This document shows, piece after piece, positions 24,548 through 31,824 of a DNA stretch of 57,468 nt. Every line of letters starts with the position of its first letter. The stretch's first letter is position 1. Where the stretch lies: positions 1 through 57,468 of the forward strand of contig JALOPJ010000003.1 of NCBI GenBank assembly GCA_025453955.1. Reading direction: 5' to 3'. The notes beneath the pieces are model-generated. The model was not told the origin of the DNA. It did no database searches and saw only the letters and a program-made list of their open reading frames with translations. The DNA is from Candidatus Edwardsiibacteriota bacterium (GTDB lineage: Bacteria; Edwardsbacteria; AC1; EtOH8). A program made the translations under genes and the position numbers.

Positions 24548-24551
24548 TTGA
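24507..24551. repeat. Right 45-bp direct repeat (putative att site)
   Basis: Exact copy of 10884-10928; marks the right boundary of the island. Similarity continues rightward at a lower level through the promoter and terminator. Confidence 0.75.
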
Positions 24552-24603
24552 GTTTGGATCCGAATGGTTTACACACCGGACACTGCATTCCGTAGATCTC
24601 CAT

Positions 24604-24622
24604 GGTGTCCAAAATGTGTCCA
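24604..24622. repeat. GGTGTCC direct repeat, copy 2
   Basis: GGTGTCCAAAATGTGTCCA, 18 of 19 bases as in 24371-24389. The two copies flank the truncated tRNA. Confidence 0.5.
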
Positions 24623-24637
24623 TCCACCTAACACATT

Positions 24638-24666
24638 ATTTTACCATTTTTTAGTGCGCTTGTCAA
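24638..24666 (-). promoter_or_regulatory. Second tRNA-Thr-type promoter
   Basis: TTGACA (24661-24666), 17 bases, TAAAAT (24638-24643) on the minus strand; same elements and distance to the tRNA start as at 11015-11043. Probably the original chromosomal promoter, now reading into the half tRNA. Confidence 0.75.
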
Positions 24667-24722
24667 ACATGTTTCAGCTGCTCCCGAGTACCGATCATCT
24701 GCCCCTGCGCGCACGAATGAAA

Positions 24723-24752
24723 AAGCCCCCGAGCGGCGAGGCTCAAGGGCTT
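24723..24752 (-). terminator. Terminator of the PadR efflux operon
   Basis: AAGCCCCCGAGC / GCTCAAGGGCTT arms with two mismatches, TTTTT after it on the minus strand and TTTTTT on the plus strand. Related to the hairpin at 11101-11130. Confidence 0.75.
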
Positions 24753-24772
24753 GTGCGTTTTTTGACGGATTA

Positions 24773-25225
24773 CTACCGGTGGCAATCATGCCCGGAATGG
24801 CAGCCACCCATCATCCCGTGTCCGTACATCGGGCCGCACACGGTTTTCATCTTCTTCTGCTGCTCGGCGGTCAGTATCTTCCGGCAATCCAGCATGTGGC
24901 TCAGCCGGGCGTCCTCGATCTTCTGCCGCAGTACGCTGATGGCCTTCGCCTTGCCCTTGATCCCGGAATCCCCCGCGTTCGAGTCCATCAGATCCTGCAT
25001 CTCCATACATGCGATCTTGAGATCGGCTTCCATCTTGATCATCGCAGTTCGGTGCTTGCTGGCCAGGTCATCGATATTCTTGACCTGGTCCTCGCTCAAG
25101 CCAAGCTTCTTGGCCATTTCGGGGGATGTGCAGCAATTGGCCCGGCTGCGCCCCATCATCCCACGCCCCACTCCCGAGTGGTGCTGCCCGCCCATGCCCG
25201 GCATGTCATAATTCTGGGCATTCAT
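24773..25225 (-). CDS. CpxP/Spy/ZraP-like metal-binding protein, signal peptide apparently lost
   Basis: 150 residues from MNAQNYDMPG. Met/His-rich N-terminus (HHSGVGRGMMG), long helical middle (LSEDQVKNIDDLASKH, ARLSHMLDC) with a TAEQQKKMK ending and a His/Cys-rich tail (GHGMMGGCHSGHDCHR), like LTXXQ-motif periplasmic metal sensors and chaperones. The chosen ATG has no good ribosome site. A strong one (AAGGAGA) lies before an ATG at about 25264 that reads MQKIFTIL, a typical signal-peptide start, then stops; the hydrophobic continuation is in another frame. So the export signal seems broken by indels, or the sequence contains errors. Last gene of the PadR operon. Confidence 0.65.
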   Translation of the reverse strand: MNAQNYDMPGMGGQHHSGVGRGMMGRSRANCCTSPEMAKKLGLSEDQVKNIDDLASKHRTAMIKMEADLKIACMEMQDLMDSNAGDSGIKGKAKAISVLRQKIEDARLSHMLDCRKILTAEQQKKMKTVCGPMYGHGMMGGCHSGHDCHR

Positions 25226-25296
25226 CCCGCCCGGATGGCAATCACAGGATCGTGAATATTTTCTGCATGGTCTTCTCCTTCCGTTGGTTATTTCTG

Positions 25297-25506
25297 TTAC
25301 TTGCCCAGGTGCGCGATCTTCTCCTTGACCGCCGTCAATTCCGCTTCCAGGTTGGCCTGATAGCCCTTCAGCATCTCGAGCTTCTCGGCCTTGGTCTTGA
25401 ACCGGCGCTGGAAACCCTGGCCCTGACCGCAACAGCCTGAGTCACCGTGCCCGCCGCAGCCGCAATCATTCCCGGAATCATGATGGTTACCGCATCCGCA
25501 ATCCAT
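25297..25506 (-). CDS. DUF5320-like Cys/His-rich small protein, copy B
   Basis: 69 residues: MDCGCGNHHDSGNDCGCGG, then CCGQGQGFQRRF and a short coiled coil (AEKLEMLKGYQANLEAELTA). The Cys- and His-rich head suggests metal binding; the FQRRF-coiled-coil tail is like DUF5320 proteins. The start with GGGGGTG upstream is preferred to a longer option six codons before. It stands between the exporter permease and the CpxP-like gene in the PadR operon. Function unknown. Confidence 0.75.
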   Translation of the reverse strand: MDCGCGNHHDSGNDCGCGGHGDSGCCGQGQGFQRRFKTKAEKLEMLKGYQANLEAELTAVKEKIAHLGK

Positions 25507-25542
25507 GTGAACACCCCCTTTCATTCTATCTGTAGTTTGTCG

Positions 25543-26805
25543 TTATTGGCTCCGCAATGCCTCTATCGGGTCCAGTTTCGATGCCTGCCGGGCAGGATAC
25601 ACCCCGCCCACAAAACCAACCGCCATCGAGAACGCCAGCGTGATCAGCACCGACGGCACCGAGATGCTCGTCTGCCATGCGGTCACCGCGCCCAGGAACG
25701 CCGATCCCAGCATGCCGAACACCACACCGGCCAGTCCGCCGACCGCGCTTAAGACGACGGCCTCAGAAACGAACTGTGTCAGAATGTCCCGGCGTCCGGC
25801 CCCGACCGCCATCCGCAACCCGATCTCCCTGACCCGCTCCCGCACCGACATTAGCATGATGGCCAGGATGCCGATGCCGCCGATCGCCATGGATATTGCG
25901 GCGATGCCCGCGATCAGCAGCGTGAAGGTCTCCCCGGTCTCCTTCTGGGTCGCCATCACGTCGGCCTGGCTCTGGACCAGAAAATCGTCATCCTTGCCCC
26001 GGTCATCTAGACGGTGCCGTTCCCGCAGCAGAGCCCGCACCTGTTCCTCAGCCTGGGTCATCGCCGTTGCGTCCGCCGCTTGCAGGTATACCGTGCTGAG
26101 ATACGGGACGTTGAACACCCGGCGCAGTCCGGTCAGGATGGGAATCAGTATCAGGTCGTCCTGGTCCATGCCGCCGACATCTACCCCCTTGGGTTCCAGC
26201 AGCCCGATGACCACGAACGGCACCTTGCCGATCAGGATCGTCTGGTCCATCGGGTCGACATCGCCGAACAGATATTTCCTGACGGTCTGCCCGATCACCG
26301 CCGTCCGCCGCAAACCCGTGTTATCCTCGTCGCTGAAGAACGATCCGGCCGCCAATCGGTAGTTCCTGACTTGCTGGTATGCGGCAGAAGTGCCGATAAC
26401 GGTTGTGCTGTACCCGACAGTGGAAAACTTCACTTGGAGCTTCTTCGACTGGGCCGGGGCGGCGGCGATCACGGCCGGGCACTCTTCGGCGATGGCGCGG
26501 GCATCTCCGATGGTTAGGGTGGTCACGGTGCCGCGTACCTGCGACCGCCCCGACATCTTCCGGACCTGCCCGGCCGAAACGGTCAGGAGATTCTTCCCCA
26601 TGGAATCGATCTTCGCCATTACCTCCTGCTCAGCGCCCCTGCCAACTGCCACCATGACGATGACCGTTGTTACGCCGATGGCGATGCCCAGTAGCGCCAG
26701 ACCGGTCCGCAACCGGTGCAACAATAACTGGCGGCGTGTAAGCGCGATGCTGCGGGTCAGTTTCACGGCGCGTGGCGGTACAAATTCACCCGCGTAAGGC
26801 CTCAA
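25543..26805 (-). CDS. MacB/FtsX-family ABC transporter permease B
   Basis: 420 residues. N-terminal membrane helix (RTGLALLGIAIGVTTVIVMV), large periplasmic MacB-core domain (about 55-280), then three C-terminal helices with the family motif VRERVREIGLRMAVGAGRRD and ending PARQASKLDPIEALRSQ. It works with the adjacent ATPase and membrane-fusion protein in a tripartite exporter or lipoprotein-type system. Its frame overlaps the end of permease A by 20 bases with a TTG start; a GTG at 26766 is another candidate, so the start is uncertain. Two different permeases probably form a heterodimer. Substrate unknown. Confidence 0.88.
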   Translation of the reverse strand: MRPYAGEFVPPRAVKLTRSIALTRRQLLLHRLRTGLALLGIAIGVTTVIVMVAVGRGAEQEVMAKIDSMGKNLLTVSAGQVRKMSGRSQVRGTVTTLTIGDARAIAEECPAVIAAAPAQSKKLQVKFSTVGYSTTVIGTSAAYQQVRNYRLAAGSFFSDEDNTGLRRTAVIGQTVRKYLFGDVDPMDQTILIGKVPFVVIGLLEPKGVDVGGMDQDDLILIPILTGLRRVFNVPYLSTVYLQAADATAMTQAEEQVRALLRERHRLDDRGKDDDFLVQSQADVMATQKETGETFTLLIAGIAAISMAIGGIGILAIMLMSVRERVREIGLRMAVGAGRRDILTQFVSEAVVLSAVGGLAGVVFGMLGSAFLGAVTAWQTSISVPSVLITLAFSMAVGFVGGVYPARQASKLDPIEALRSQ

Positions 26806-28003
26806 CTGGTTGGACCCGGGCCGCGCGTTTGGCTGGCTGGTAACCCGCCACGATGCCCACCGCCCCGGAGAACACCAGGCCCATCAAGACGCTGGCCCAG
26901 GAGATCACCAGCGGCATCTTGCTGAGTTGCCGCATCAGGCCGATGCCCAGCGCTCCCAGCAGCAGCCCGAACACGCCGCCGATCAGAGTGATGACAACCG
27001 CTTCGGCCAGGAACTGTTGGCGAATGTCGCTGCTGCTGGCACCGACCGCCATCCGCAAGCCAATCTCCCGCCGCCGCTCGTTCACGGACAGCAGCATCAG
27101 GTTGGCGATGACGACACCCCCGGCAATCAGCGAGATGGCGGAAACGATGATCAAAAGCACATTGAAGGTACCGGCCACCTTTTTCGCCACCTTGACGATC
27201 TCGGTCGGCGTGATCAGGGAAAAGTCATCCGGCTGGCCGGTCGCGAGCTGATGGCGGCTGCGCAACACCGTCCTGACTTCCTCCGCTTTTTGCTCGATGG
27301 AACCCGACCCGCCGAACCGCACCCGTACCCCCGAGATATAGTCGACATTGTCGACCCGCTTCATGAAGGTGCTCAGCGGCACGAAAATCCGGTTGTCCAT
27401 GTCGCCGCCGCGCGGGCTGGTGCCCTTGGATTTCATCAGGCCCTTGACCTCGAAGGCCACGCTGCCGATCATGATCCGCTCGCCCACCGGGTCGGCCGTG
27501 GAATCGAACAGGGCCTTGTACACCGTGGTGCCCAGGACGCAGACCCGGTTGAGACCTTCCATGTCTTCGTCGGTGATGAAATCGCCTTCAGTCACGTCCC
27601 AGTCCCAGACTGGCACCCACGACGGCGTCACACCGAAGATGTTCGTGGTTGCCGTCCTGTCCAGATACTTGATCTCGACCCTGCCTTTTTGGCCCATCGG
27701 GGCCACGCCCACCACATCGGGTACCTCGTGCGCAATGGCATCGACATCATCGACGGTCAGGGTGTTTGTCGGTGTGCCGCCGCTGGGTTGTGTGACCTCG
27801 CCGCCGCCGGCATGGATCATGATCGCCGACACGCCGAAGACCTTGACCCGGTCCATCACCCGCTTCTGCGAACCCAAGCCGGCCGATACCACCATGGTCA
27901 ATGCGGCAATGCCGACGACGATGCCGATCATCATCAGGAACGAACGGAGGCGGTAACGCCGCAGGCATTTCAGGGCGGTGCTGATCGTCCTATTTGTTCT
28001 CAT
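26786..28003 (-). CDS. MacB/FtsX-family ABC transporter permease A
   Basis: 405 residues with the same plan as permease B: helix 1 (LRSFLMMIGIVVGIAALTMV), MacB-core periplasmic domain, then helices bearing VNERRREIGLRMAVGASSSD and the end PAKRAARVQPVEALRG. Start MRTNRT with AGGAGGTG upstream; this lies inside the 3' end of the ATPase gene, so they are coupled. Partner of permease B, ATPase and fusion protein. Likely a metal-stress or envelope-stress exporter given the CpxP-like and DUF5320 genes that follow. Confidence 0.9.
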   Translation of the reverse strand: MRTNRTISTALKCLRRYRLRSFLMMIGIVVGIAALTMVVSAGLGSQKRVMDRVKVFGVSAIMIHAGGGEVTQPSGGTPTNTLTVDDVDAIAHEVPDVVGVAPMGQKGRVEIKYLDRTATTNIFGVTPSWVPVWDWDVTEGDFITDEDMEGLNRVCVLGTTVYKALFDSTADPVGERIMIGSVAFEVKGLMKSKGTSPRGGDMDNRIFVPLSTFMKRVDNVDYISGVRVRFGGSGSIEQKAEEVRTVLRSRHQLATGQPDDFSLITPTEIVKVAKKVAGTFNVLLIIVSAISLIAGGVVIANLMLLSVNERRREIGLRMAVGASSSDIRQQFLAEAVVITLIGGVFGLLLGALGIGLMRQLSKMPLVISWASVLMGLVFSGAVGIVAGYQPAKRAARVQPVEALRG

Positions 28004-28730
28004 TGCGCACCTCCTGCTTGGGGATCTGGTCCAGGGCCAGCGCGGCATCCTTGGGGCTGGCATTGGCCTGGTCGCTGACGATGCTGCCATCGGTGATCTT
28101 GATGATCCGCTTGGCGTACTCGGCGATATCCGGCTCATGGGTCACCAGCACCACGGTCTTGCCCTGCTGGTTCAGCTGTTGGAACAGGGCGATGATCTCG
28201 TAGCTGGAACGGGTGTCCAGGTTGCCGGTCGGCTCGTCGGCAAAAATGATCTCCGGCTGGTTGACGATGGCACGGGCGATGGCCACCCGCTGCTGCTGGC
28301 CACCCGACAGTTCGCCGGGGTTGTGATGGATCCGGTCCTTGAGCCCGACCGATTCCAGCGCCTCGCGGGACAGCCGGGTGATGTCCGCCTTGTCGGAATA
28401 GATCAGCGGCAGCTCCACGTTCTCCAGGGCATTGGCCCGTGGCATCAGATTGAATGACTGGAACACGAACCCGATCTTCTGATTCCGGACCTTCGCCAGG
28501 GCCTGGTCGTCCATCTGGCTGACCTCCTGGCCGTCGAGCAGCAGCTGCCCGCCGCTGGGCTTGTCGAGGCAGCCCAGGATGTTCATCAAGGTACTCTTCC
28601 CGGAGCCGGACGCGCCCATGATGGCCACGAACTCGCCCTGCTGGATCTCCAGGTTGACCTCCCGCAGTGCCTGGACTGAAGCCCCGCTGCCCTTGTTGTA
28701 GGTCTTGGTAATCCCTTTGGCCTGAACCAT
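27990..28730 (-). CDS. MacB/LolD-type ABC transporter ATPase
   Basis: 246 residues. Walker [10 protein letters not shown] (about 40), Q loop [21 protein letters not shown], signature [14 protein letters not shown], Walker [13 protein letters not shown] and H loop VTHEP. A short Lys/Asp-rich extension ends the protein. Powers the two FtsX-type permeases encoded just downstream. The GC and codon use are lower than in the rod-shape genes, consistent with acquired DNA. Confidence 0.95.
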   Translation of the reverse strand: MVQAKGITKTYNKGSGASVQALREVNLEIQQGEFVAIMGASGSGKSTLMNILGCLDKPSGGQLLLDGQEVSQMDDQALAKVRNQKIGFVFQSFNLMPRANALENVELPLIYSDKADITRLSREALESVGLKDRIHHNPGELSGGQQQRVAIARAIVNQPEIIFADEPTGNLDTRSSYEIIALFQQLNQQGKTVVLVTHEPDIAEYAKRIIKITDGSIVSDQANASPKDAALALDQIPKQEVRNENK

Positions 28731-28757
28731 GCTGTGCTCCTGTATATTTGGTAGTTG

Positions 28758-29021
28758 TTATCCGTTTTTCTGCGGAATGCCAATTTCCTTCTTCATCTGC
28801 TCGTATACCTCTTTGTCGATCTCCCCCGCACAGTACCGCTTATTGAGTATCTCCAGCGGGCTGGCCTGGGTGCCATCCGTGTTGTAGAAAAGGTCAGACG
28901 GCTGCTTGGGGCTTTTCCTGAAGATCAAGGCACAGACGAGAGCAATAACGATGATGCTGCCGGTGATCGCGAACACCCACCACAGACCAGCCCCGCCTGC
29001 TGCAAAGTGCATGTGTCCCAT
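28758..29021 (-). CDS. SHOCT-domain small membrane protein
   Basis: 87 residues: one transmembrane helix (WWVFAITGSIIVIALVCALI) followed by a C-terminal SHOCT motif (SPLEILNKRYCAGEIDKEVY). SHOCT domains are short oligomerisation segments of unknown role. The start MGHMHF is chosen because GGAGGG precedes it; a longer start four codons upstream has no ribosome site. It lies between the fusion protein and ATPase genes and may be an exporter accessory subunit. Confidence 0.78.
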   Translation of the reverse strand: MGHMHFAAGGAGLWWVFAITGSIIVIALVCALIFRKSPKQPSDLFYNTDGTQASPLEILNKRYCAGEIDKEVYEQMKKEIGIPQKNG

Positions 29022-29048
29022 CGTTCCCTCCATCAGTTGTTGTTGCGG

Positions 29049-30116
29049 TCAGATATCCTTGCCATTGGACCCGGACACGATGATAGTGTCCCCTTCCTTA
29101 AGGCCGCTCAGAATCTCGGTGTACGTAGCATCCTTCCATCCCGTTTTGACGGGTTTCGCCGTGCCAGTCCTGCCGTCCGGGACCAGCACGTACTTGCCGC
29201 CCTTGCCCCGCTTGATCGCCGTCGTCGGGACCGCCAAGACGTTCTTGTGCATGCCGAGCGACAGAGAGACGTTGGCCGTCATTTCCGGGCGCAAGGTCTT
29301 CCCTTGGAAATCCTCGATCCGGATGGTCACGATATAGTTGACCACGTTGTCCTGGATCACGGCGGCCGGGTAGATGGCGGTCACCGTGCCCTTGAAGTCG
29401 TTCTCCATGTAGGTGTCCACCGTGAACGACGCCGACTGCCCGACATTGATTTTCCCGATATCGGTCTCGTCGACGTAGGCGCGGACCTCGAGCTTTTTCA
29501 GGTTGATGATGGTGACGAACGTTGGGGCCGAGAAGCTGGCCGACACCACCTCGCCTTCCTGCGTCGACACCGACGCCACTACGCCGGATATGGGCGCGGT
29601 GATGCGGGCATAATCGAGCTGTATCCTCGATGATTCCAGGTTGGCCTGCGCTAGCTTCAGCTGGGCCTCGGCAGCCTTGATGTTCTTCTGGGAAAGGTCG
29701 TATTCCTGGCGGGATATCAGCGTCTGCTCGAACAGCGCCTTCTGCCGGGCGCTTTCCGACAGGGCGTACTCCTGCGCGGCCTGGGCGGTGATCAGCGCGG
29801 CCTCGCTCTGCAGCAGCTTGGCCTTCAGGTCCAGGGTGTCCAGCTGGGCGATCTGCTGACCGGCCTTCACGTAATCGCCGATGTTGGCGTACAGCTTAGT
29901 GACGATGCCGGATATCCGGGAACCGACCTTAACCTCGGCCCCGACCATCGGCTTGATGATACCGGTGGCCGTCACCGATGAGTTGATGTCCCGGCGCGCC
30001 ACGCTGACGGTCTGCAGGGCTGCGGATTCCTTCTTCCCACACCCAGCAAGCCCCGTGATGACCAACCCCGACATTAGAGACGTGAGGATAACCGTTCGGT
30101 AAAACTTGCCCCGCAT
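29049..30116 (-). CDS. HlyD/RND-type periplasmic adaptor lipoprotein (MacA-like)
   Basis: 355 residues. Signal with lipobox ITGLAGC, so anchored to the outer face of the inner membrane. Then a biotinyl-lipoyl-like half (VGSRISGIVTKLYANIGDYV), a coiled-coil hairpin (about 90-170), the second lipoyl half (ARITAPISGVVASVSTQEGE), a beta-barrel and a membrane-proximal domain ending with LKEGDTIIVSG. It bridges the ABC permeases to an outer-membrane channel not encoded in this operon. The start MRGKFYRTV follows a moderate ribosome site. Confidence 0.92.
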   Translation of the reverse strand: MRGKFYRTVILTSLMSGLVITGLAGCGKKESAALQTVSVARRDINSSVTATGIIKPMVGAEVKVGSRISGIVTKLYANIGDYVKAGQQIAQLDTLDLKAKLLQSEAALITAQAAQEYALSESARQKALFEQTLISRQEYDLSQKNIKAAEAQLKLAQANLESSRIQLDYARITAPISGVVASVSTQEGEVVSASFSAPTFVTIINLKKLEVRAYVDETDIGKINVGQSASFTVDTYMENDFKGTVTAIYPAAVIQDNVVNYIVTIRIEDFQGKTLRPEMTANVSLSLGMHKNVLAVPTTAIKRGKGGKYVLVPDGRTGTAKPVKTGWKDATYTEILSGLKEGDTIIVSGSNGKDI

Positions 30117-30185
30117 ATCAAAGTCCCATCGAAATGTGTGAACAGCTAACATGATGAACGAAAGAAACGTTGAATCGAATGCAAC

Positions 30186-30734
30186 TTATCCCTTTTCCTT
30201 CTGGGGCGCACTGATGACGAACTGCTTGTCGCGCAGATACCATTCCATGATGAAACCGATGGCGATGAACACCGGCAGAGTGAACAGCGTCCGCAGCAAG
30301 GAGAACTTGAGACCCAGGAAACCGATCTCGAACGTCAGCATCGGGATCTTCATGGTGGAGAACGCGCCCAGATAGATGAAAATATTCCTGACGCCACAGC
30401 CTTTCTTCCAAAGCAGGTAGGCCACGGGGAAAGCCCCGTACAACGGCCCCGCCTGCAGCATAGCGAGCAGGATCACCCAGAACGTCCCGGTGAAACCCGA
30501 TCCGGGGCCGATATGCCGCTCGACCTTCTCCTTGGGCAGCCAGACGTCGATCAGCCCGATCAGGATGAACATCAGCGGCAGGAACGCGATCATTTCCGAG
30601 AAGAAGGCCCAGAAGTTCCTGCCCGCGCCCAAGCCGAAATCCCATGCGGCCAGGCGCGAGACCAACAGCAACGACCCGAACGCCAGGGCCAGTAAATACT
30701 CGCCCACTCCCAGCTTTTCGATGATCTTCCTCAC
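30186..30734 (-). CDS. Permease, C-terminal half of a split DUF318/ArsP-like transporter
   Basis: 182 residues, hydrophobic, about five membrane helices (LLALAFGSLLLVSRLAAW, MIAFLPLMFILIGLIDVWL, FWVILLAMLQAGPLYGAFPV and more). Resembles one half of predicted permeases of the DUF318/YraQ-ArsP group that export metalloid or metal compounds. The GTG start overlaps the stop of the first half (GTGA), so both are co-translated. A fused single-chain form is usual; the split is notable but known in some anaerobes. Confidence 0.75.
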   Translation of the reverse strand: MRKIIEKLGVGEYLLALAFGSLLLVSRLAAWDFGLGAGRNFWAFFSEMIAFLPLMFILIGLIDVWLPKEKVERHIGPGSGFTGTFWVILLAMLQAGPLYGAFPVAYLLWKKGCGVRNIFIYLGAFSTMKIPMLTFEIGFLGLKFSLLRTLFTLPVFIAIGFIMEWYLRDKQFVISAPQKEKG

Positions 30735-31201
30735 ATGAACACCCGTATCAGCAGGCCGACGATCAGCGCGCCGATGAAGCTCAGCCCGTTGCGCAGCAGG
30801 GCAACCGGCCTGCCGAAAAACCGGCTCTCCAGCGGCAGAGTAACAATACCGACCATCATCAGGGTCGTGATGAAGACCGCCACCACGGCATACCCCGCGC
30901 CGGTCTTGAGTATCAACGCGCCCAGCGGGAAGGCGACGAACCCCGGGATCATCGCGATGGATCCGATCACGGCCGCCACCGCATATCCGGCCACCCCGGA
31001 ATTTGCCCCCAGCCAACGGACGATGGTCTGCTGCGGCACGAGGGTCAGAGCGAGACTGACCAAGATCAACATATTCAGCAACGCCGGCAAGATGCCGACG
31101 AACATCTTGAGGCCGCGACGTAAGCCTGCCGTCGTCTTGCGGCGGTCAGCAACGAACGAAACGACCACCACTACAGCAGTGATACAGATCAGTATCAGCA
31201 T
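30731..31201 (-). CDS. Permease, N-terminal half of a split DUF318/ArsP-like transporter
   Basis: 156 residues with about five hydrophobic helices, including MLILICITAVVVVVSFVADR, LPALLNMLILVSLALTLV and GSIAMIPGFVAFPLGALIL. The charged RRKTTAGLRRGL loop separates helices 1 and 2. The start has no clear ribosome site and the frame is open upstream, so the N-terminus is uncertain. It directly follows the padR gene and pairs with the second half encoded at 30186-30734. Confidence 0.72.
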   Translation of the reverse strand: MLILICITAVVVVVSFVADRRKTTAGLRRGLKMFVGILPALLNMLILVSLALTLVPQQTIVRWLGANSGVAGYAVAAVIGSIAMIPGFVAFPLGALILKTGAGYAVVAVFITTLMMVGIVTLPLESRFFGRPVALLRNGLSFIGALIVGLLIRVFM

Positions 31202-31253
31202 CGGTAGGTGCGCATGCGCTGACAGTCGGGACAGCCAGTTCTGATAATGCCTG

Positions 31254-31682
31254 TCACTTTTCCCTGACCGCAGCCTTGCGCGAGGGTGAACTGGTCACCT
31301 CCCGGTAGGCCGCCAGCAACCGCCCTAGCCTCTCCCGGCGCTCCTCGATGCTCTGGGCCCAGGCCGACAAGAGCTTCCGGCCCTTCGGGGTGATCTGGTA
31401 GGAGCGGCGGGCCGGGCCGGAGGATTTGGTGGCCCATTGCGATTTGACCGTGCCGTTGAGCTCCATTTGCCGCAGCAGCCGGTAGATGGCGGCTTGGTCC
31501 GGGACGCCATCCTGTAGCTCTTGTTTCTTCATGTCGTCCCGCAGGTGGTAGCCGTACGACTGGCCCTTCGCCAGCAGGATCAATATGGCAGGCATCAGGA
31601 ACTTGGAGGTGCGCTGGGTATGGCAGCCGCACTCCTTTAACATATCCTGTCCACAGGAACACGCCTTCTTCCCATCGCACAT
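31254..31682 (-). CDS. PadR-family transcriptional repressor with Cys-rich N-terminus
   Basis: 142 residues. Winged helix of the PadR type: FLMPAILILLAKGQSYGYHL, DQAAIYRLLRQMELNG, SYQITPKGRKLL, followed by a short dimerisation helix. Before it stands a Cys-rich extension, MCDGKKACSCGQDM and CGCHTQ, which could bind a metal or respond to thiol oxidation and would make this a metal-sensing variant. The start MCDGKK has GAGAGG 6 bases upstream. It is the first gene of a ten-gene efflux operon and has an ATGT-N7-ACAT dyad at its promoter, so autorepression with induction by a metal is likely (inference). Confidence 0.88.
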   Translation of the reverse strand: MCDGKKACSCGQDMLKECGCHTQRTSKFLMPAILILLAKGQSYGYHLRDDMKKQELQDGVPDQAAIYRLLRQMELNGTVKSQWATKSSGPARRSYQITPKGRKLLSAWAQSIEERRERLGRLLAAYREVTSSPSRKAAVREK

Positions 31683-31695
31683 GATAAACCTCTCT

Positions 31696-31710
31696 ATGTT
31701 CATTAGACAT
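31696..31710. promoter_or_regulatory. Candidate PadR operator
   Basis: ATGT-TCATTAG-ACAT dyad, close to the ATGT-N8-ACAT sites of PadR proteins but one base shorter. It overlaps the predicted transcription start of padR (about 31708). Confidence 0.55.
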
Positions 31711-31714
31711 ATAG

Positions 31715-31743
31715 ATGATACAGGAGGTTTAACCGAAAGTCAA
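31715..31743 (-). promoter_or_regulatory. Promoter of the PadR efflux operon
   Basis: TTGACT (31738-31743), 17 bases, TATCAT (31715-31720) on the minus strand, immediately upstream of the PadR dyad. Confidence 0.7.
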
Positions 31744-31788
31744 GAGTGTTTCATAATTTCTTGCCGGGGCCGGGGCGAGAACAAAGAA

Positions 31789-31824
31789 AAGGCCGCTGCA
31801 TCATCCAATAGATGCAACGGCCTT
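31789..31824 (-). terminator. Terminator of the mre-rod-lgt operon
   Basis: 14-bp arms AAGGCCGCTGCATC / GATGCAACGGCCTT (one wobble) with an 8-base loop, followed by TTTTCTTTG on the minus strand. Confidence 0.8.

Larger units (their letters stand above)
10884..24551. mobile_element. Genomic island inserted at tRNA-Thr (Fur-controlled metallocofactor island)
   Basis: A 13.7-kb segment bounded by a perfect 45-bp direct repeat (10884-10928 and 24507-24551) covering the 5' half of tRNA-Thr. All protein genes inside point the same way and have more relaxed codon use than glmMS. The repeat continues as a diverged copy of the tRNA promoter and terminator for about 200 more bases on both sides. No integrase, relaxase or transposase gene was recognised inside, so it may be a decayed or passively moved integrative element. 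The boundary reading is an inference from the repeat. Confidence 0.7.
24155..24772. other. Non-coding right end of the island and neighbouring regulatory DNA
   Basis: About 620 bases without a supported protein gene. From left to right it holds the Fur box and fur promoter, a minus-strand terminator (24276-24310), a GGTGTCC repeat, the truncated tRNA-Thr copy (24507-24547), a second GGTGTCC repeat, a tRNA-type promoter (24638-24666) and a bidirectional terminator (24723-24752). The stretch 24311-24506 is A/T-rich with no readable gene and might be debris of a lost integrase end. Confidence 0.75.

Noticed and set aside
24507-24551. Second functional tRNA-Thr
   Set aside because: Only the 5' half is present; T arm and acceptor 3' strand are missing.
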